Below are positions 34,750 to 45,162 of a stretch of DNA of 64,000 bases, piece after piece (position 1 is the stretch's first letter; each line of letters opens with the position of its first letter). The translations under genes and the position numbers were made by a program. This DNA comes from UBA2227 sp036677505 (lineage in GTDB: Bacteria > Bacillota_I > Bacilli_A > Erysipelotrichales > Erysipelotrichaceae), in contig JAVBWK010000009.1 in assembly GCA_036677505.1 (NCBI GenBank), positions 1 to 64,000 of the forward strand, in the 5' to 3' direction. The notes beneath the pieces were generated by a model. It searched no databases. It was not told the DNA's origin and was given only the letters and a program-made list of their open reading frames with translations.

Positions 34750-35268
34750 ATGATCTTTGGGGAAATCATGGCCATTATCGATGGAATTGGCAGAGTGAAG
34801 GATCTGCTTTTAAACGAGCAAGATAAACTGATCGTTAAGGAGTTGGTCATCAGGTTTGATGAGAGCAACCTGTTTGATCCGGAAAATCATGTTGAATACG
34901 CACTTATCAATCATAAGGGTCATCTGGAGAAATATCATTTCTATCAGAAGCATTTGGAAAAGCATGCAATAATCATTTCGAAGGCATTAGCCAAGGCGAA
35001 GGATAAACAACTGATCGATAAACTTTCCGGATTAAGAATCGCAAATAAACAGTTCATTCAATTGGATGAGGAGTTTGAACTATCTAACAAAGATATCCAT
35101 GACTATCGTGGTAAAGAACTGCCTAGGTTAAGAGAAACAATCGACCGGTACCGTTGGGTGATGAGCATGTGTATGTTATCGCTTATGGAGTCACTAGATA
35201 TTGAAATAATATCAGTAAGAAAGCATAATTTTCAGACAATAGTCGATGCCAGTCTATTGAAGAACTAG
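34750..35268 (+). CDS. hypothetical helical protein upstream of mcrB
   Basis: This 172-aa protein is all-helical and highly charged (KHLEKHAIIISKALAKAKDK), with no recognised domain. The ATG at 34750 follows GAGGAAAAA and is preferred to an upstream ATG at 34708. McrB starts 29 bases later with its own site, so it may be the first gene of the McrBC operon. It could be a small regulator or accessory of that system; nothing in the sequence proves it. Confidence 0.5.
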   Translation: MIFGEIMAIIDGIGRVKDLLLNEQDKLIVKELVIRFDESNLFDPENHVEYALINHKGHLEKYHFYQKHLEKHAIIISKALAKAKDKQLIDKLSGLRIANKQFIQLDEEFELSNKDIHDYRGKELPRLRETIDRYRWVMSMCMLSLMESLDIEIISVRKHNFQTIVDASLLKN

Positions 35269-35297
35269 CTAAAATTCTAAAAAAGAGAGGATAAAAT

Positions 35298-37493
35298 ATG
35301 CCATTAAAATTAGATTACTCAGTTGTGCAAAATTATATTAAACAGTATAAGCACACTTTTAATGAACATCGATTTAGCGTTCATAACGAGATTTACAAAT
35401 GGGTAGCCGTCAAACGATTTCAGGATCATTGGGATATTGATGCCAATGATTTTGCTACTATGCTTCAAAATTCATTATCACAAACCGGAAACCTATTAGC
35501 TTCAAATCAATACTACCCGAGAGGTACGGTTGAAATGTTTGCAAAGAGTCATCCTGAGATTGTTAGAAGAATGTTCAGGAATCTTTTTGATGAAAGTAAG
35601 GATTTGGTGACTCGATGTATAGACTTCGAAAATGATTCAAATCAACTGTTACAATATTATCCGGATTATCGGATGTCTTATCAAAACCCGAACTCGATAA
35701 GTACTTATCTGTGGTTAAGATACCCGGACAAATATTATATTTTCAAATATAGTGTAATGAAAGACGTAGCTCAAAAAACATTAGGCACTGGTTTACCAGC
35801 AGGAAAATGGGATCGAATGTTATATGGGTTTAAGATTCAAGATGAATTATGTAGCATAATCAAAGAGGATAATGAATTAATCGAAATTTCACGAAACAGT
35901 CTGAATGATCAATGTTATCCGGATCCTCAGTTTAGAATTTTGACAACTGACTTGAGTTACTTCATAAGCAAGAACAATTTGATAATACATCAAGACTCTG
36001 CTAATGTGACATACTCTCACAATTTAAATACGATATTCTATGGACCTCCTGGAACAGGCAAGACTTACGGAACGATTTACTATGCAGTTGCGATTGTTGA
36101 AGAGAGAGATTTTGAAGAGTTAAAGAAAGAAGATTTTAATGAAGTTTATCAAAGATACTTGCGATACAAAAACAATGGATTAATCGAATTTATTACATTC
36201 CATCAGTCTTACAGTTATGAAGAGTTTATTGAAGGTATTCGGCCAGTTATTCAATCACAGGACTCAGAGCAATACTCAGGAGATATTGAGTACACCATTC
36301 GTGATGGAATATTTAAGGAATTTTGCAGAAAAGCCAGCATTCCCCAATATACTGGACAAGGAGTGGATTTGGGAATCGGTCAAAATCCGAATGTCTGGAA
36401 GGTTTCGTTAGAATCAACAGGTCCCAACTCAACGCGTCAAGAATGTATGGATAACAATCTTATTCGGATTGGATGGGATGCTTACGGCGATATTTTGCTA
36501 GAGAATATGACATTTGAACACGGTGGACGTATCGTTCTAAATGCTTTTTATAACAAAATGCAGATTGGTGATTTGGTCTTTTCGTGTTTTTCCGAAAGAA
36601 CTATTGATGCCATAGGTGTAATAACCTCTGGTCCAAAGTGGGATGATCGATATAGTTGGTATAAACGGTTACGCGATGTTAAATGGTTGGTGAAAGGAAT
36701 CAATGAAGATATTGTCAAACTGAACAATGATCATGTTATGACATCTTCTTCAGTTTACAAGTTATCTGTATCTACCACAGATGCAATGGATTTACTAAAG
36801 AAGTTCAGACCTGATTTGTTTAAATCGAATGTTCAGTTTTTCAATCATGTTTTTATCATTGATGAAATCAATCGAGGAAACATTTCGAAGATCTTTGGTG
36901 AACTGATTACTTTAGTTGAACCTTCAAAGAGAATTGGGGCTCAAGAAGGATTGGTTGTCAATCTGCCTTACTCCGGACATTCATTTGGAGTACCCAAAAA
37001 CGTGTATATTGTTGGCACAATGAATACTGCGGATCGATCTATTGCATTGATCGATACAGCACTGCGCCGTAGATTTAACTTTGTTGAAATGATTCCTGAT
37101 TCAACCTTGTTTAAGGATGTTTTTGTTGAAGGTATCGAAATCTCTGAAATGTTGGATACTCTTAATCAACGGATACATGTGTTACTTGACAGAGAGCATA
37201 TGATTGGTCATTCCTGCTTCCTGTCACTTAGAGATGATCCTTCACTTGAGATTTTAGCTAATATTTTCAAACAAAATATTATTCCCTTGTTGCAAGAATA
37301 TTTCTATGATGATTATGAGAAGATACAGTACGTTTTAGGAGATAATCAGAAAAATGACGATGAGATTCGCTTTATTATGAATACTGTCGATAACAGGAAA
37401 TTATTTGGAAAAACTGAAATCGAATTCAAAAACTCGTATAAGATAAACGATAAGGCATTCTATCAAATTGAATCGTATGCATTCATCAAATAA
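35298..37493 (+). CDS. mcrB: McrB-like AAA+ GTPase with inserted EVE-like domain
   Basis: This 731-aa protein is the motor subunit of a type IV restriction system that recognises modified DNA. The N-terminal ~240 residues would be the DNA-reading part. The AAA+ core shows Walker A FYGPPGTGKTYGT (near residue 247), FITFHQSYSYEEFIEG, Walker B VFIIDEINRGNISKIFGEL (near 519) and GTMNTADRSIALID (near 573), the McrB hallmark. Between Walker A and B an extra segment (about 360-500; VWKVSLESTG, QIGDLVFSC, IDAIGVI) resembles an EVE/PUA-type modified-base reader. McrC follows with a short overlap. AGAGGA precedes the start. Confidence 0.88.
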   Translation: MPLKLDYSVVQNYIKQYKHTFNEHRFSVHNEIYKWVAVKRFQDHWDIDANDFATMLQNSLSQTGNLLASNQYYPRGTVEMFAKSHPEIVRRMFRNLFDESKDLVTRCIDFENDSNQLLQYYPDYRMSYQNPNSISTYLWLRYPDKYYIFKYSVMKDVAQKTLGTGLPAGKWDRMLYGFKIQDELCSIIKEDNELIEISRNSLNDQCYPDPQFRILTTDLSYFISKNNLIIHQDSANVTYSHNLNTIFYGPPGTGKTYGTIYYAVAIVEERDFEELKKEDFNEVYQRYLRYKNNGLIEFITFHQSYSYEEFIEGIRPVIQSQDSEQYSGDIEYTIRDGIFKEFCRKASIPQYTGQGVDLGIGQNPNVWKVSLESTGPNSTRQECMDNNLIRIGWDAYGDILLENMTFEHGGRIVLNAFYNKMQIGDLVFSCFSERTIDAIGVITSGPKWDDRYSWYKRLRDVKWLVKGINEDIVKLNNDHVMTSSSVYKLSVSTTDAMDLLKKFRPDLFKSNVQFFNHVFIIDEINRGNISKIFGELITLVEPSKRIGAQEGLVVNLPYSGHSFGVPKNVYIVGTMNTADRSIALIDTALRRRFNFVEMIPDSTLFKDVFVEGIEISEMLDTLNQRIHVLLDREHMIGHSCFLSLRDDPSLEILANIFKQNIIPLLQEYFYDDYEKIQYVLGDNQKNDDEIRFIMNTVDNRKLFGKTEIEFKNSYKINDKAFYQIESYAFIK

Positions 37494-38769
37494 AGTATAT
37501 ACTCTGGTTGAATATGAGGGTATCATTCGAAGCGAGGTTGTTCATCCATATTATCAAGCTATGAAAGGTACGACATATGATGCATTAAAGAGTTTTATCA
37601 TTGCGAATAACAACAATCCAAAAACAAATAATCTAGAGATTTTCTCAATAGGTTTCAAGCGTGGTGTTGGGGAGGTCATCACGGCAAGAAACTTCGTGGG
37701 TATGATCGCGCTGAAAGATGGGACAGTTATTGAGATTTTACCAAAAGTTCATGATGCTTTGGGGAGGGATATTGAGAAATCAAAGAGAGTTTTTTTGGAC
37801 ATGCTTAGATACCTGGACGACAATTTATTCAGGGATTTTAATGTGTCAAGTTTGAAGTCAGGGAAAATGCATTTGTTTGAAGTTTTTATTTCGATGTTTA
37901 CAAAGGAAGTAACTAATCTTATAAAACAAGGGTTGCGATCTCTGTATATAACTATAGAATCTAATGAGAATTTTGTAAAAGGCAAAATTAACCATACCCA
38001 AAACATTAAAAGTAATCTTGTGCATAGAGAACGATTTGCATTGCAGTTCGATGATTTTAACTTGAATCGGGCAGAAAATCGTCTGATCAAATCAACTTTA
38101 AAACATCTGCTTGGCTATACTCAAAGTGATTTGAATCGTCAGGCTATCCGAAGACTTTTAGCTGTTTTCGCTGATATTCCATATTCAGATAAATATGATG
38201 AAGACTTCAAATTATGTCACGATAATCGAATTTTAACTCATTATAAGAAGTCATTATCTTGGAGCAGAGTATTCTTGAAAGGCAATAGCTTTACTTCCTA
38301 TTCGGGCAGTGAAGTTGCGATAGCTATATTATTTCCGATGGAAGAAGTGTTTGAGAAATATATCGGAAAAACTATCCAGAAATTATTTCACAAAAGTGTT
38401 GAAGTTGATTTACAGCAACGTCAATATTGTTTATTCGATCTACCCAAGAAGACATTCTATCTACAACCGGATATAGTACTGAGCAAACTGGAGAAATGTG
38501 TTGTATTAGATACAAAATGGAAAATACTTGATCCACAAGCAATTCATTATGGTATATCACAAGCAGATATGTATCAAATGTATGCTTATGGTAAAAAATA
38601 TAATTCTAGTTGTGTTATTTTAATATATCCTTTGTCAGAAGGTTTTGATAATAGTGATATATTTTATGACTCTAAAGATGGGGTCAAAGTTTATGTTAAG
38701 TTTATTGATTTATCCAGTAGTTATGAAAGTTTTGATGATCTACGGAGTATGTTGGATTCTATCTTGTAG
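37477..38769 (+). CDS. mcrC: McrC-like nuclease subunit
   Basis: This 430-aa protein is the partner of McrB. It has the McrC N-terminal region (ARNFVGMIALKDGTVIEILPK) and a C-terminal PD-(D/E)XK nuclease site: Asp in LQPDIVLS (near 329) and LDTKWK (near 344). McrC stimulates McrB GTP hydrolysis and cuts DNA between two modified sites. The ATG at 37477 overlaps the end of mcrB by 17 bases, a usual arrangement; the open frame upstream begins with a TTG at 37468. There is no clear separate ribosome binding site, consistent with translational coupling. Confidence 0.88.
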   Translation: MHSSNKVYTLVEYEGIIRSEVVHPYYQAMKGTTYDALKSFIIANNNNPKTNNLEIFSIGFKRGVGEVITARNFVGMIALKDGTVIEILPKVHDALGRDIEKSKRVFLDMLRYLDDNLFRDFNVSSLKSGKMHLFEVFISMFTKEVTNLIKQGLRSLYITIESNENFVKGKINHTQNIKSNLVHRERFALQFDDFNLNRAENRLIKSTLKHLLGYTQSDLNRQAIRRLLAVFADIPYSDKYDEDFKLCHDNRILTHYKKSLSWSRVFLKGNSFTSYSGSEVAIAILFPMEEVFEKYIGKTIQKLFHKSVEVDLQQRQYCLFDLPKKTFYLQPDIVLSKLEKCVVLDTKWKILDPQAIHYGISQADMYQMYAYGKKYNSSCVILIYPLSEGFDNSDIFYDSKDGVKVYVKFIDLSSSYESFDDLRSMLDSIL

Positions 38770-38949
38770 TTAGGAAACCGAACTATTCTGATATACAGTA
38801 ATACTATTAATGCTGGATTTCTTTGAGTTTTGAGCTTGAGCATTCAGTTTTTCTGCTGATTTTTTTCCTATTCTAAAGGAAATTAATCACTATGCGTGGA
38901 ATCAAGGTAGTTTTATGTGATATTATCTTAGTAATATATGGAGGGGAAA

Positions 38950-40851
38950 ATGAAAGCAAATGCGAAATCATTGAGATTTTTAGGTGCATCACCACAAAAA
39001 ATTACTGTACCTTTCTTTCAGAGGAGATATGTTTGGGAAGAATCGAATTGGCAAGAGTTATATGAGAATATTCGTGACTCAAATATAAAGCCATTTTTAG
39101 GTTCCATTATAATAAAACATTTGAATACGATAAATCCTTCAGAAGCAATAATTGTGGATGGGCAGCAAAGATTAACCACTTTGACATTGTTATCAAAAGC
39201 GATTTTTGATAGTTTACCAGTTAATAATAATGAAGGTGTTAGAAATAGTGTTCAAAATTTTCTTTTTTATCGAATCAATGCATCTCATACATTTGATAAG
39301 AGTTTTGTCAAGATTTCTCATTCAAAAGCAGATGCCCCTGATTATAACAAAGTAATTTGTGCAGGTTTGTTAAACAGCGATATACTGGATCCAAATACAC
39401 TTATAGATTCAAACAGCAATATTCTAAAGTGCTATATTTTCTTTAGAGATAAGTTAGAAACTCTGACAGATGAAGAGAAAATGCAATTACATGATAATCT
39501 TTTCAATGAAAACAGGGAAATGATTGTTTTAGTTGAACTTGATGAAAATGACGTTAATGAACAGTCTATTTTTGATTCAATTAATAGAACAGGTGTAAGA
39601 CTTAACGGTGCAGATATTATTAAAAACTTTTTGTTTCAAAAGTTGCTTGATACTTGTGAGAACCAAAGAGAATATGTTTATAGTATTTATGATAAATATT
39701 GGGGCGAGTATTTTTATCAAAATGGGGATTTTGATAATTTGTGGGATAAAGAGAGAAACTTTGGAAATAATCAAAGAACAAATCTAGAGTTTCTGCTTTA
39801 CTGTGTGGCGATAATTAGATGGGGTTGGAATGATAAAGTTTTTTCTGATTTACCAAGCGTATATAAATTGAAGACGGATGAATATACATTTGATGAGTTT
39901 GTTGATCTTGTTAAAGAAATAAATAATTACGCCAAAATATTCTATGACAAAATCCTAGAAATGCAAAGAAGAATTCCAAGCGAAGAACCAGTTTTATTTT
40001 CATTTAAAGATTTCCAAAGCAGGTTTTTGTTAATTCTTGAAAAATTTGGAGTACAAATGTTTTACCCTTATGTGCTTTCTGAACTATTGAAGTATGAGAA
40101 CAAACTGAAGGAGATTCATCAAGGTACTTTCAACCATGCTGAGAGAGAGTCTAGGAAAGCGTTGGCAACAGAGTGCTTACGAAATAACTTCAATCTGCTT
40201 GAATCATTTATTATTAGGAATCGAATAGCAAGAAAAAGTGTTTCTGACTATGCAACGAGATGTTCAACATTGATTAGAAACGATATCAGCTTAATAAGAA
40301 ATTGGATAAGCAACGATAGTGATCTCAAAAATGAGGGAATCAGTAAACTTCTAAATGATGTTAATAACGATACTGCTAAAATGATACTTTTCATTATCGA
40401 ATTATACCTTAGGAGTGGGCAAGGTGAAGATATTAATGAACTACAATACAAGTACTCTCTGGAGCATATACTTCCTAAAAGCTGGCAAACTCATTGGTGG
40501 AATGTACCGGTAATAAACGAGCGTGGTAAAAAAATGTCTAATGCCCAGGGTAATCCTCTGCGTGGTTTTAGAGAGGCAGATGTAAAGGCATATAGAGATA
40601 GTTATATTACCAGTATTGGTAATATGACACTTTTAACTAAAAATTTAAATGCTTCAATAAAGAACTCAGATTTTAAAAAGAAGATAGATGGTGACAAAAA
40701 ATCAGGCGGATATAAAAAACATACAAGCCTTAAGATAACTAGATTGCTTGTGGATGCTTATAATCGTGGGGATAAAGTATGGGATGAGCGACATATAAGA
40801 ATTAGAAAAGAAATGATTATGGATTTAATCTATGAAATATGGCCAGAGTAA
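38950..40851 (+). CDS. DUF262/DUF1524 nuclease, SspE/GmrSD-like
   Basis: This 633-aa protein has an N-terminal DUF262 domain with the nucleotide-binding IIVDGQQRLTTLT (residues about 67-79) and a C-terminal DUF1524/HNH-type nuclease (YSLEHILPKSWQ near 501, then GNMTLLTKNLNASI). This joined layout is found in GmrSD-type restriction enzymes and in SspE, which uses nucleotide hydrolysis plus phosphorothioate sensing to nick phage DNA. Proximity to SspB/C/D-like genes at 48-53 kb favours the SspE reading, but an independent type IV enzyme is possible. GGAGGGG lies before the ATG at 38950, so the ATG at 38938 is not used. Confidence 0.78.
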   Translation: MKANAKSLRFLGASPQKITVPFFQRRYVWEESNWQELYENIRDSNIKPFLGSIIIKHLNTINPSEAIIVDGQQRLTTLTLLSKAIFDSLPVNNNEGVRNSVQNFLFYRINASHTFDKSFVKISHSKADAPDYNKVICAGLLNSDILDPNTLIDSNSNILKCYIFFRDKLETLTDEEKMQLHDNLFNENREMIVLVELDENDVNEQSIFDSINRTGVRLNGADIIKNFLFQKLLDTCENQREYVYSIYDKYWGEYFYQNGDFDNLWDKERNFGNNQRTNLEFLLYCVAIIRWGWNDKVFSDLPSVYKLKTDEYTFDEFVDLVKEINNYAKIFYDKILEMQRRIPSEEPVLFSFKDFQSRFLLILEKFGVQMFYPYVLSELLKYENKLKEIHQGTFNHAERESRKALATECLRNNFNLLESFIIRNRIARKSVSDYATRCSTLIRNDISLIRNWISNDSDLKNEGISKLLNDVNNDTAKMILFIIELYLRSGQGEDINELQYKYSLEHILPKSWQTHWWNVPVINERGKKMSNAQGNPLRGFREADVKAYRDSYITSIGNMTLLTKNLNASIKNSDFKKKIDGDKKSGGYKKHTSLKITRLLVDAYNRGDKVWDERHIRIRKEMIMDLIYEIWPE

Positions 40852-40918
40852 AAGTTTTAACAATCAAATAGTTTTATAGAAAAACATTAACAACATCTTT
40901 AGTAGGAGGGGATCTATC

Positions 40919-42805
40919 ATGATTGTGTATGAAGCTCTTAAGCATGAATTTATGCAAGATGTTTTTCAGCAACAGATTGATGTAAAAATAAGAAGACTCA
41001 TCCTTGAGAAAATTGGAATTAACGTTTCGGAAAGTGAAGTTAATTCTTGGATGAATTCATTGCTGCATTTAAGTACTGTCATTAATACAAGTGAAGTTCC
41101 TGACGATTGCGGAGTAGCATTAGAATACAAGATTCCAAACACTTCAAAAAGAATAGATCTTATACTATCTGGGTATGATGAATTAGATAAGCCAAGGGCT
41201 GTTATTATAGAATTGAAACAATGGAGTGAATTAGAGAAAGTAGATGGGCAAGACGCTATCGTAAATACGATTTTGAGAGGATCAAGAGTTAATACAATAC
41301 ATCCTTCATATCAAGTATGGAGTTATGCTAGTTTGATAAAGGATTATAACGAAGATGTGCGCAAGGAAAACATTGAGTTGTTTCCCTGCGCTTTTTTACA
41401 CAATTATGATAAAAGAGAAAATGATCCATTACTAGATAATAGCTATTCTTACTACTTGAAACAAGCTCCTGTTTTTATAAAGGGAGATTATGGAAAACTA
41501 CGCGATTTTATTAAGAGATTTGTTAAGAAAGGCGATCAAAAACAAATTCTTTACCATATTGAACGTGGGAGAATTATTCCTTCAAAATCGCTTCAAGACT
41601 CTGTTGTTAATATGGTCAAGGGTAATGTTGAATTTAACATGATTGATGACCAGAAAGTTATTTATGAAAGAGCAAAACACATTGCTAGAACCTCATTTAG
41701 AGATCGAAAGAAAAGAGTTTACTTGATCGAAGGTGGACCTGGAACAGGGAAAAGTTTAATTGCAATAAATCTATTGGCAGACTTGATAAGTACTCAAAAC
41801 GGCAAGATGTGTAAGTATGTATCTAAAAACGCAGCACCAAGAAATGTATTCAAGAAGAAATTAAGAGATGGAGGATATAGAGTCCCGTATATTGACGCAA
41901 TATTTGGTGGTTCAGGTGTATTCACAGCATCCGATTCAAACGAGTTTGATGTTTTAATAGTTGATGAGGCTCATAGACTTGCTGGTAAATCTGGGTTTGT
42001 AAGCAATGTTGGGGAAAACCAAATCAAAGAGATAATCAATGCTTCATTGATATCAGTTTTTTTCATTGATGAATATCAAAGAATAAGTTTGAAGGATATT
42101 GGCACAAAAAATGAAATCAGAAAGTGGGCGCACTATTTTAATTGTGACATAAGTGAAGATTTGCTTATATCTCAGTTCAGATGTAATGGTAGTGATGGGT
42201 ACATTTCTTGGATTGATTCAATATTAGAAATCAGTGATAAACCAGACTTTTCGTTCAGTACAGATTATAATTATGATTTTAGAATTGTAGATAATCCCAA
42301 TGACCTGAAAAATATGATTATTGAAAGGAATTTGGATAATAATAAGTCAAGAATTCTTGCGGGATACTGTTGGAATTGGAATAAAAATAAAAGAAGTAAT
42401 CCGGATCATCATGATATTCAGATTTCTGAACATAATTTTGCGATGTCATGGAATTTAGACAATACGGATACTTGGGCTATTCATCCAGAGTCGGTTAATC
42501 AAGTCGGATGTATTCATACATCTCAAGGATTAGAATTTGATTTTGTTGGAGTAATAATTGGCGAAGACATTAAATACCGAAATGGTAACATTATTACGGA
42601 TTTTACAAAACGTGCAAAGACTGATGCTTCGATGAAGGGAATTAAGAAATTATATAGATCCCATCCTGAGGAAGCACTAAAATTATCCGATGAAATCATT
42701 AAGAATACATACAGAACTCTCTTGACTAGAGGTCAGAAAGGTTGTTATGTTTATATATGTGATAGCAACTTACGTGAATACTTCAAATCTAGAATGCATA
42801 TTTAA
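40919..42805 (+). CDS. PD-(D/E)XK nuclease fused to DUF2075 helicase-like ATPase
   Basis: This 628-aa protein has an N-terminal restriction-like motif (KRIDLILSG and VIIELKQW, near residues 79-102) and a helicase-like core with Walker A LIEGGPGTGKSLIA (near 270) and Walker B VLIVDEAHRLAG (near 345). Conserved family words HPSYQVWSYA and FPCAFLHNY identify the DUF2075/Schlafen-group helicase family. A C-terminal segment HTSQGLEFDFVGVIIG is helicase motif V/VI-like. It would pump along and cut nucleic acid. AGGAGGGG precedes the start. It sits between the SspE-like gene and the PLD-helicase gene, so it is probably part of the island's effector set. Confidence 0.75.
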   Translation: MIVYEALKHEFMQDVFQQQIDVKIRRLILEKIGINVSESEVNSWMNSLLHLSTVINTSEVPDDCGVALEYKIPNTSKRIDLILSGYDELDKPRAVIIELKQWSELEKVDGQDAIVNTILRGSRVNTIHPSYQVWSYASLIKDYNEDVRKENIELFPCAFLHNYDKRENDPLLDNSYSYYLKQAPVFIKGDYGKLRDFIKRFVKKGDQKQILYHIERGRIIPSKSLQDSVVNMVKGNVEFNMIDDQKVIYERAKHIARTSFRDRKKRVYLIEGGPGTGKSLIAINLLADLISTQNGKMCKYVSKNAAPRNVFKKKLRDGGYRVPYIDAIFGGSGVFTASDSNEFDVLIVDEAHRLAGKSGFVSNVGENQIKEIINASLISVFFIDEYQRISLKDIGTKNEIRKWAHYFNCDISEDLLISQFRCNGSDGYISWIDSILEISDKPDFSFSTDYNYDFRIVDNPNDLKNMIIERNLDNNKSRILAGYCWNWNKNKRSNPDHHDIQISEHNFAMSWNLDNTDTWAIHPESVNQVGCIHTSQGLEFDFVGVIIGEDIKYRNGNIITDFTKRAKTDASMKGIKKLYRSHPEEALKLSDEIIKNTYRTLLTRGQKGCYVYICDSNLREYFKSRMHI

Positions 42806-42820
42806 AGGAAGTGAGAATGT

Positions 42821-45001
42821 ATGGGATTTAAAGATATTGAAATTAAAAATGAGTATCGAACGACATCAAGTAATGTAATAAAAGAGTTCTACATTCCTGT
42901 TTTAACTGAGTCTGTATTATATCAGAGAGCCGTAGGCTTCTTCTCTTCCACTGCTTTGATCCAATTAGCAATTGGGTTACAACATATTGCAAAAAATAAC
43001 GGAAAAGTTGAACTAATTGTATCGCCGAGATTATCTGAAGATGATATTAAGGCAATTGTTCAAGGTTATAAAAACAGAGATGAAGCTATTTCAAAATCAC
43101 TTCTGGATACTTTAAACGAGATAAATTTTGATGGTGATAAAAGAAGATTGGCATATTTAACAAAACTTATAGAGATCGGGATTTTGGATATAAAGGTTGC
43201 TTTTTTAAGTAAAGATAATCAAATTGGTATGTTTCATGAAAAACTTGGAATCATGACTGACAATAGTGGGGATTATATAGCATTTTCTGGATCTTTGAAT
43301 GAATCTTTAACAGCATATACTTATAATGTTGAATGCATAGATGTTTTTCAAAGCTGGGGTAGTGAGGACTCTCGAGATAGAGCTAATAAGAAGCGTCTTG
43401 CGTTCAATCGCATGTGGAATAACAAAGAAAGTGGAATTGACATAATTGAGTTCCCCAAAGTAGCTATCGAAAGAATGGTAAGTATAAAGGAAGAATATAT
43501 TTCAAAAAATGGTGTAGATTTTGTAGAGGAAGACAAAATTGATTGGATTTATAAAGATGATGAAAACATATGCGAATATAATATTCCTCTGGTTCCGCAG
43601 TCGCTTGTTATTCGAGATTATCAGCAATCCGCTATAGATAATTGGTCGTTTAATGGGTATAAAGGAATTTTCGACATGGCGACCGGTACCGGTAAAACAT
43701 TAACTGGTTTATTAGCTCTCACATCGCTATTTCATCAAAAAGGTAGATTGATCGTGGTCATTATTGCTCCATATACACATTTGGTAGAGCAATGGATAAA
43801 AGATCTGAGTTGGTTCAATATAGATCCAATTGTTGGATATAGTGATTCAAAATACGTCAACTATCGTAAGAAACTTAAGAAAGCTGTAGAGAATTTTAAC
43901 TTGGGCATAGTGGATTTCGTATGCTTTATAACTACTAACGCTAGTTTCAGATTAAAGTCAGTTCAAGAAATTATTGATAAAATGCCACAAGATTCATTTA
44001 TCATCGTTGATGAAGCTCACAACTTTGGCTCACCCCGATTACTAACTTCATTGCCAGAACATTTTAGATATAGATTGGCGTTATCTGCAACACTTGAGCG
44101 ACATAATGACCCGCTAGGTACCGCTGCTCTATATAATTATTTTGGAAGTAAAAGTATAGAATATGGATTGCAAAGAGCTATTCATGAAGGTATGTTAGCT
44201 CCGTATAAGTATTATCCCATCATTACTAATTTCACAATTGATGAATTTACAGAGTATATTCGATTAACTAACGAAGTCGCTAAACATCTAAAGGAAATAA
44301 ATGGTAGAATTGTTATAGACGATATAGGGAAAATGATCCTGCTAAAACGTGCCAGATTAGTTGCTGGTGCAAACAATAAAATAGAGATGTTACTTCGAAC
44401 GATTGAACCTTACAAAACTGAGGATGGTATTCTTATTTATTGCGGTGCGACAAATATGATTGATGATGAGACATTTGAAGATGAAGTACGTCAGATTGAT
44501 CTCATAAGTCGAAAATTATATAATCTTTTTAAGATGAAAACATCGCAATTTACATCAAATGAAGATAGAGAAACAAGGCAAAAGATAATTGAGCTGTTTA
44601 TTGAAAGAGAACTCAATGGAATTGTTGCTATAAAATGCCTTGATGAGGGTGTAAATATCCCTTCGATTAAAACTGCATTTATTTTAGCTAGTACCACGAA
44701 CCCCAAAGAACATATACAACGTAGAGGACGTGTATTGAGACTTTCTGACAATAAGAAGTTTGCGGAAATCTTTGATTTTATTGTACTACCAAGACCCATA
44801 TCTGAAGCAGCAAACTTGACGGATGGCGAAAAGTTATCTGACTTAGGTCTTGTTAAAAGAGAACTGAGAAGAGTTCATGAATTCAGCAGATTATCACTAA
44901 ATGAAACAAATGGACAAATGCTTATTTCTCAAGTATTAAATGTATACCAGCAACTCAAATGGGAAAGTGTTTATGAATCAAAAGAGGAGGAGATACTGTA
45001 A
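42821..45001 (+). CDS. PLD-nuclease/DEAH helicase fusion
   Basis: This 726-aa protein has an N-terminal phospholipase D-type nuclease half (VGFFSSTALIQLAIGL; HEKLGIMTD near residue 140 is an HxK-x4-D motif; FSGSLNES) and a superfamily 2 helicase: Walker A MATGTGKTLTG (near 287), DEAH in FIIVDEAHNFG (near 396), SATLERH and a final RRGRVLRLS. This fusion is recurrent in defence islands. It may correspond to one of the SspF-H effectors of the phosphorothioate system, but which one cannot be told here. The next small gene starts on its stop codon (TAATG). Confidence 0.8.
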   Translation: MGFKDIEIKNEYRTTSSNVIKEFYIPVLTESVLYQRAVGFFSSTALIQLAIGLQHIAKNNGKVELIVSPRLSEDDIKAIVQGYKNRDEAISKSLLDTLNEINFDGDKRRLAYLTKLIEIGILDIKVAFLSKDNQIGMFHEKLGIMTDNSGDYIAFSGSLNESLTAYTYNVECIDVFQSWGSEDSRDRANKKRLAFNRMWNNKESGIDIIEFPKVAIERMVSIKEEYISKNGVDFVEEDKIDWIYKDDENICEYNIPLVPQSLVIRDYQQSAIDNWSFNGYKGIFDMATGTGKTLTGLLALTSLFHQKGRLIVVIIAPYTHLVEQWIKDLSWFNIDPIVGYSDSKYVNYRKKLKKAVENFNLGIVDFVCFITTNASFRLKSVQEIIDKMPQDSFIIVDEAHNFGSPRLLTSLPEHFRYRLALSATLERHNDPLGTAALYNYFGSKSIEYGLQRAIHEGMLAPYKYYPIITNFTIDEFTEYIRLTNEVAKHLKEINGRIVIDDIGKMILLKRARLVAGANNKIEMLLRTIEPYKTEDGILIYCGATNMIDDETFEDEVRQIDLISRKLYNLFKMKTSQFTSNEDRETRQKIIELFIERELNGIVAIKCLDEGVNIPSIKTAFILASTTNPKEHIQRRGRVLRLSDNKKFAEIFDFIVLPRPISEAANLTDGEKLSDLGLVKRELRRVHEFSRLSLNETNGQMLISQVLNVYQQLKWESVYESKEEEIL

Positions 45002-45162
45002 TGGTTGTAAGAGAAAAAGCACAAAAGATACTTAACCTGATTATTGAATTGGAAAAAGAATACGAGAAAGATAATAGTATAGCAGACTCGGATGTTGTTA
45101 AAAAAATCAAAAAAATAGTGGAGGAAGTTACAGATGCGCTTGATATCACTGGAATTAACTAA
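45001..45162 (+). CDS. 53-residue helical small protein
   Basis: A short ATG-started frame of 53 codons has its start in the TAATG overlap with the helicase stop, and its end overlaps the start of the ATPase gene by 29 bases. It encodes a charged, mostly helical peptide (LNLIIELEKEYEKDN, VVKKIKKIVEEVTDAL). GAGGAGG just upstream (about 44987-44994) is a good ribosome binding site. The tight packing on both sides makes it a likely real gene, perhaps a small regulator or coiled-coil adaptor of the ATPase that follows. Confidence 0.6.
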   Translation: MVVREKAQKILNLIIELEKEYEKDNSIADSDVVKKIKKIVEEVTDALDITGIN

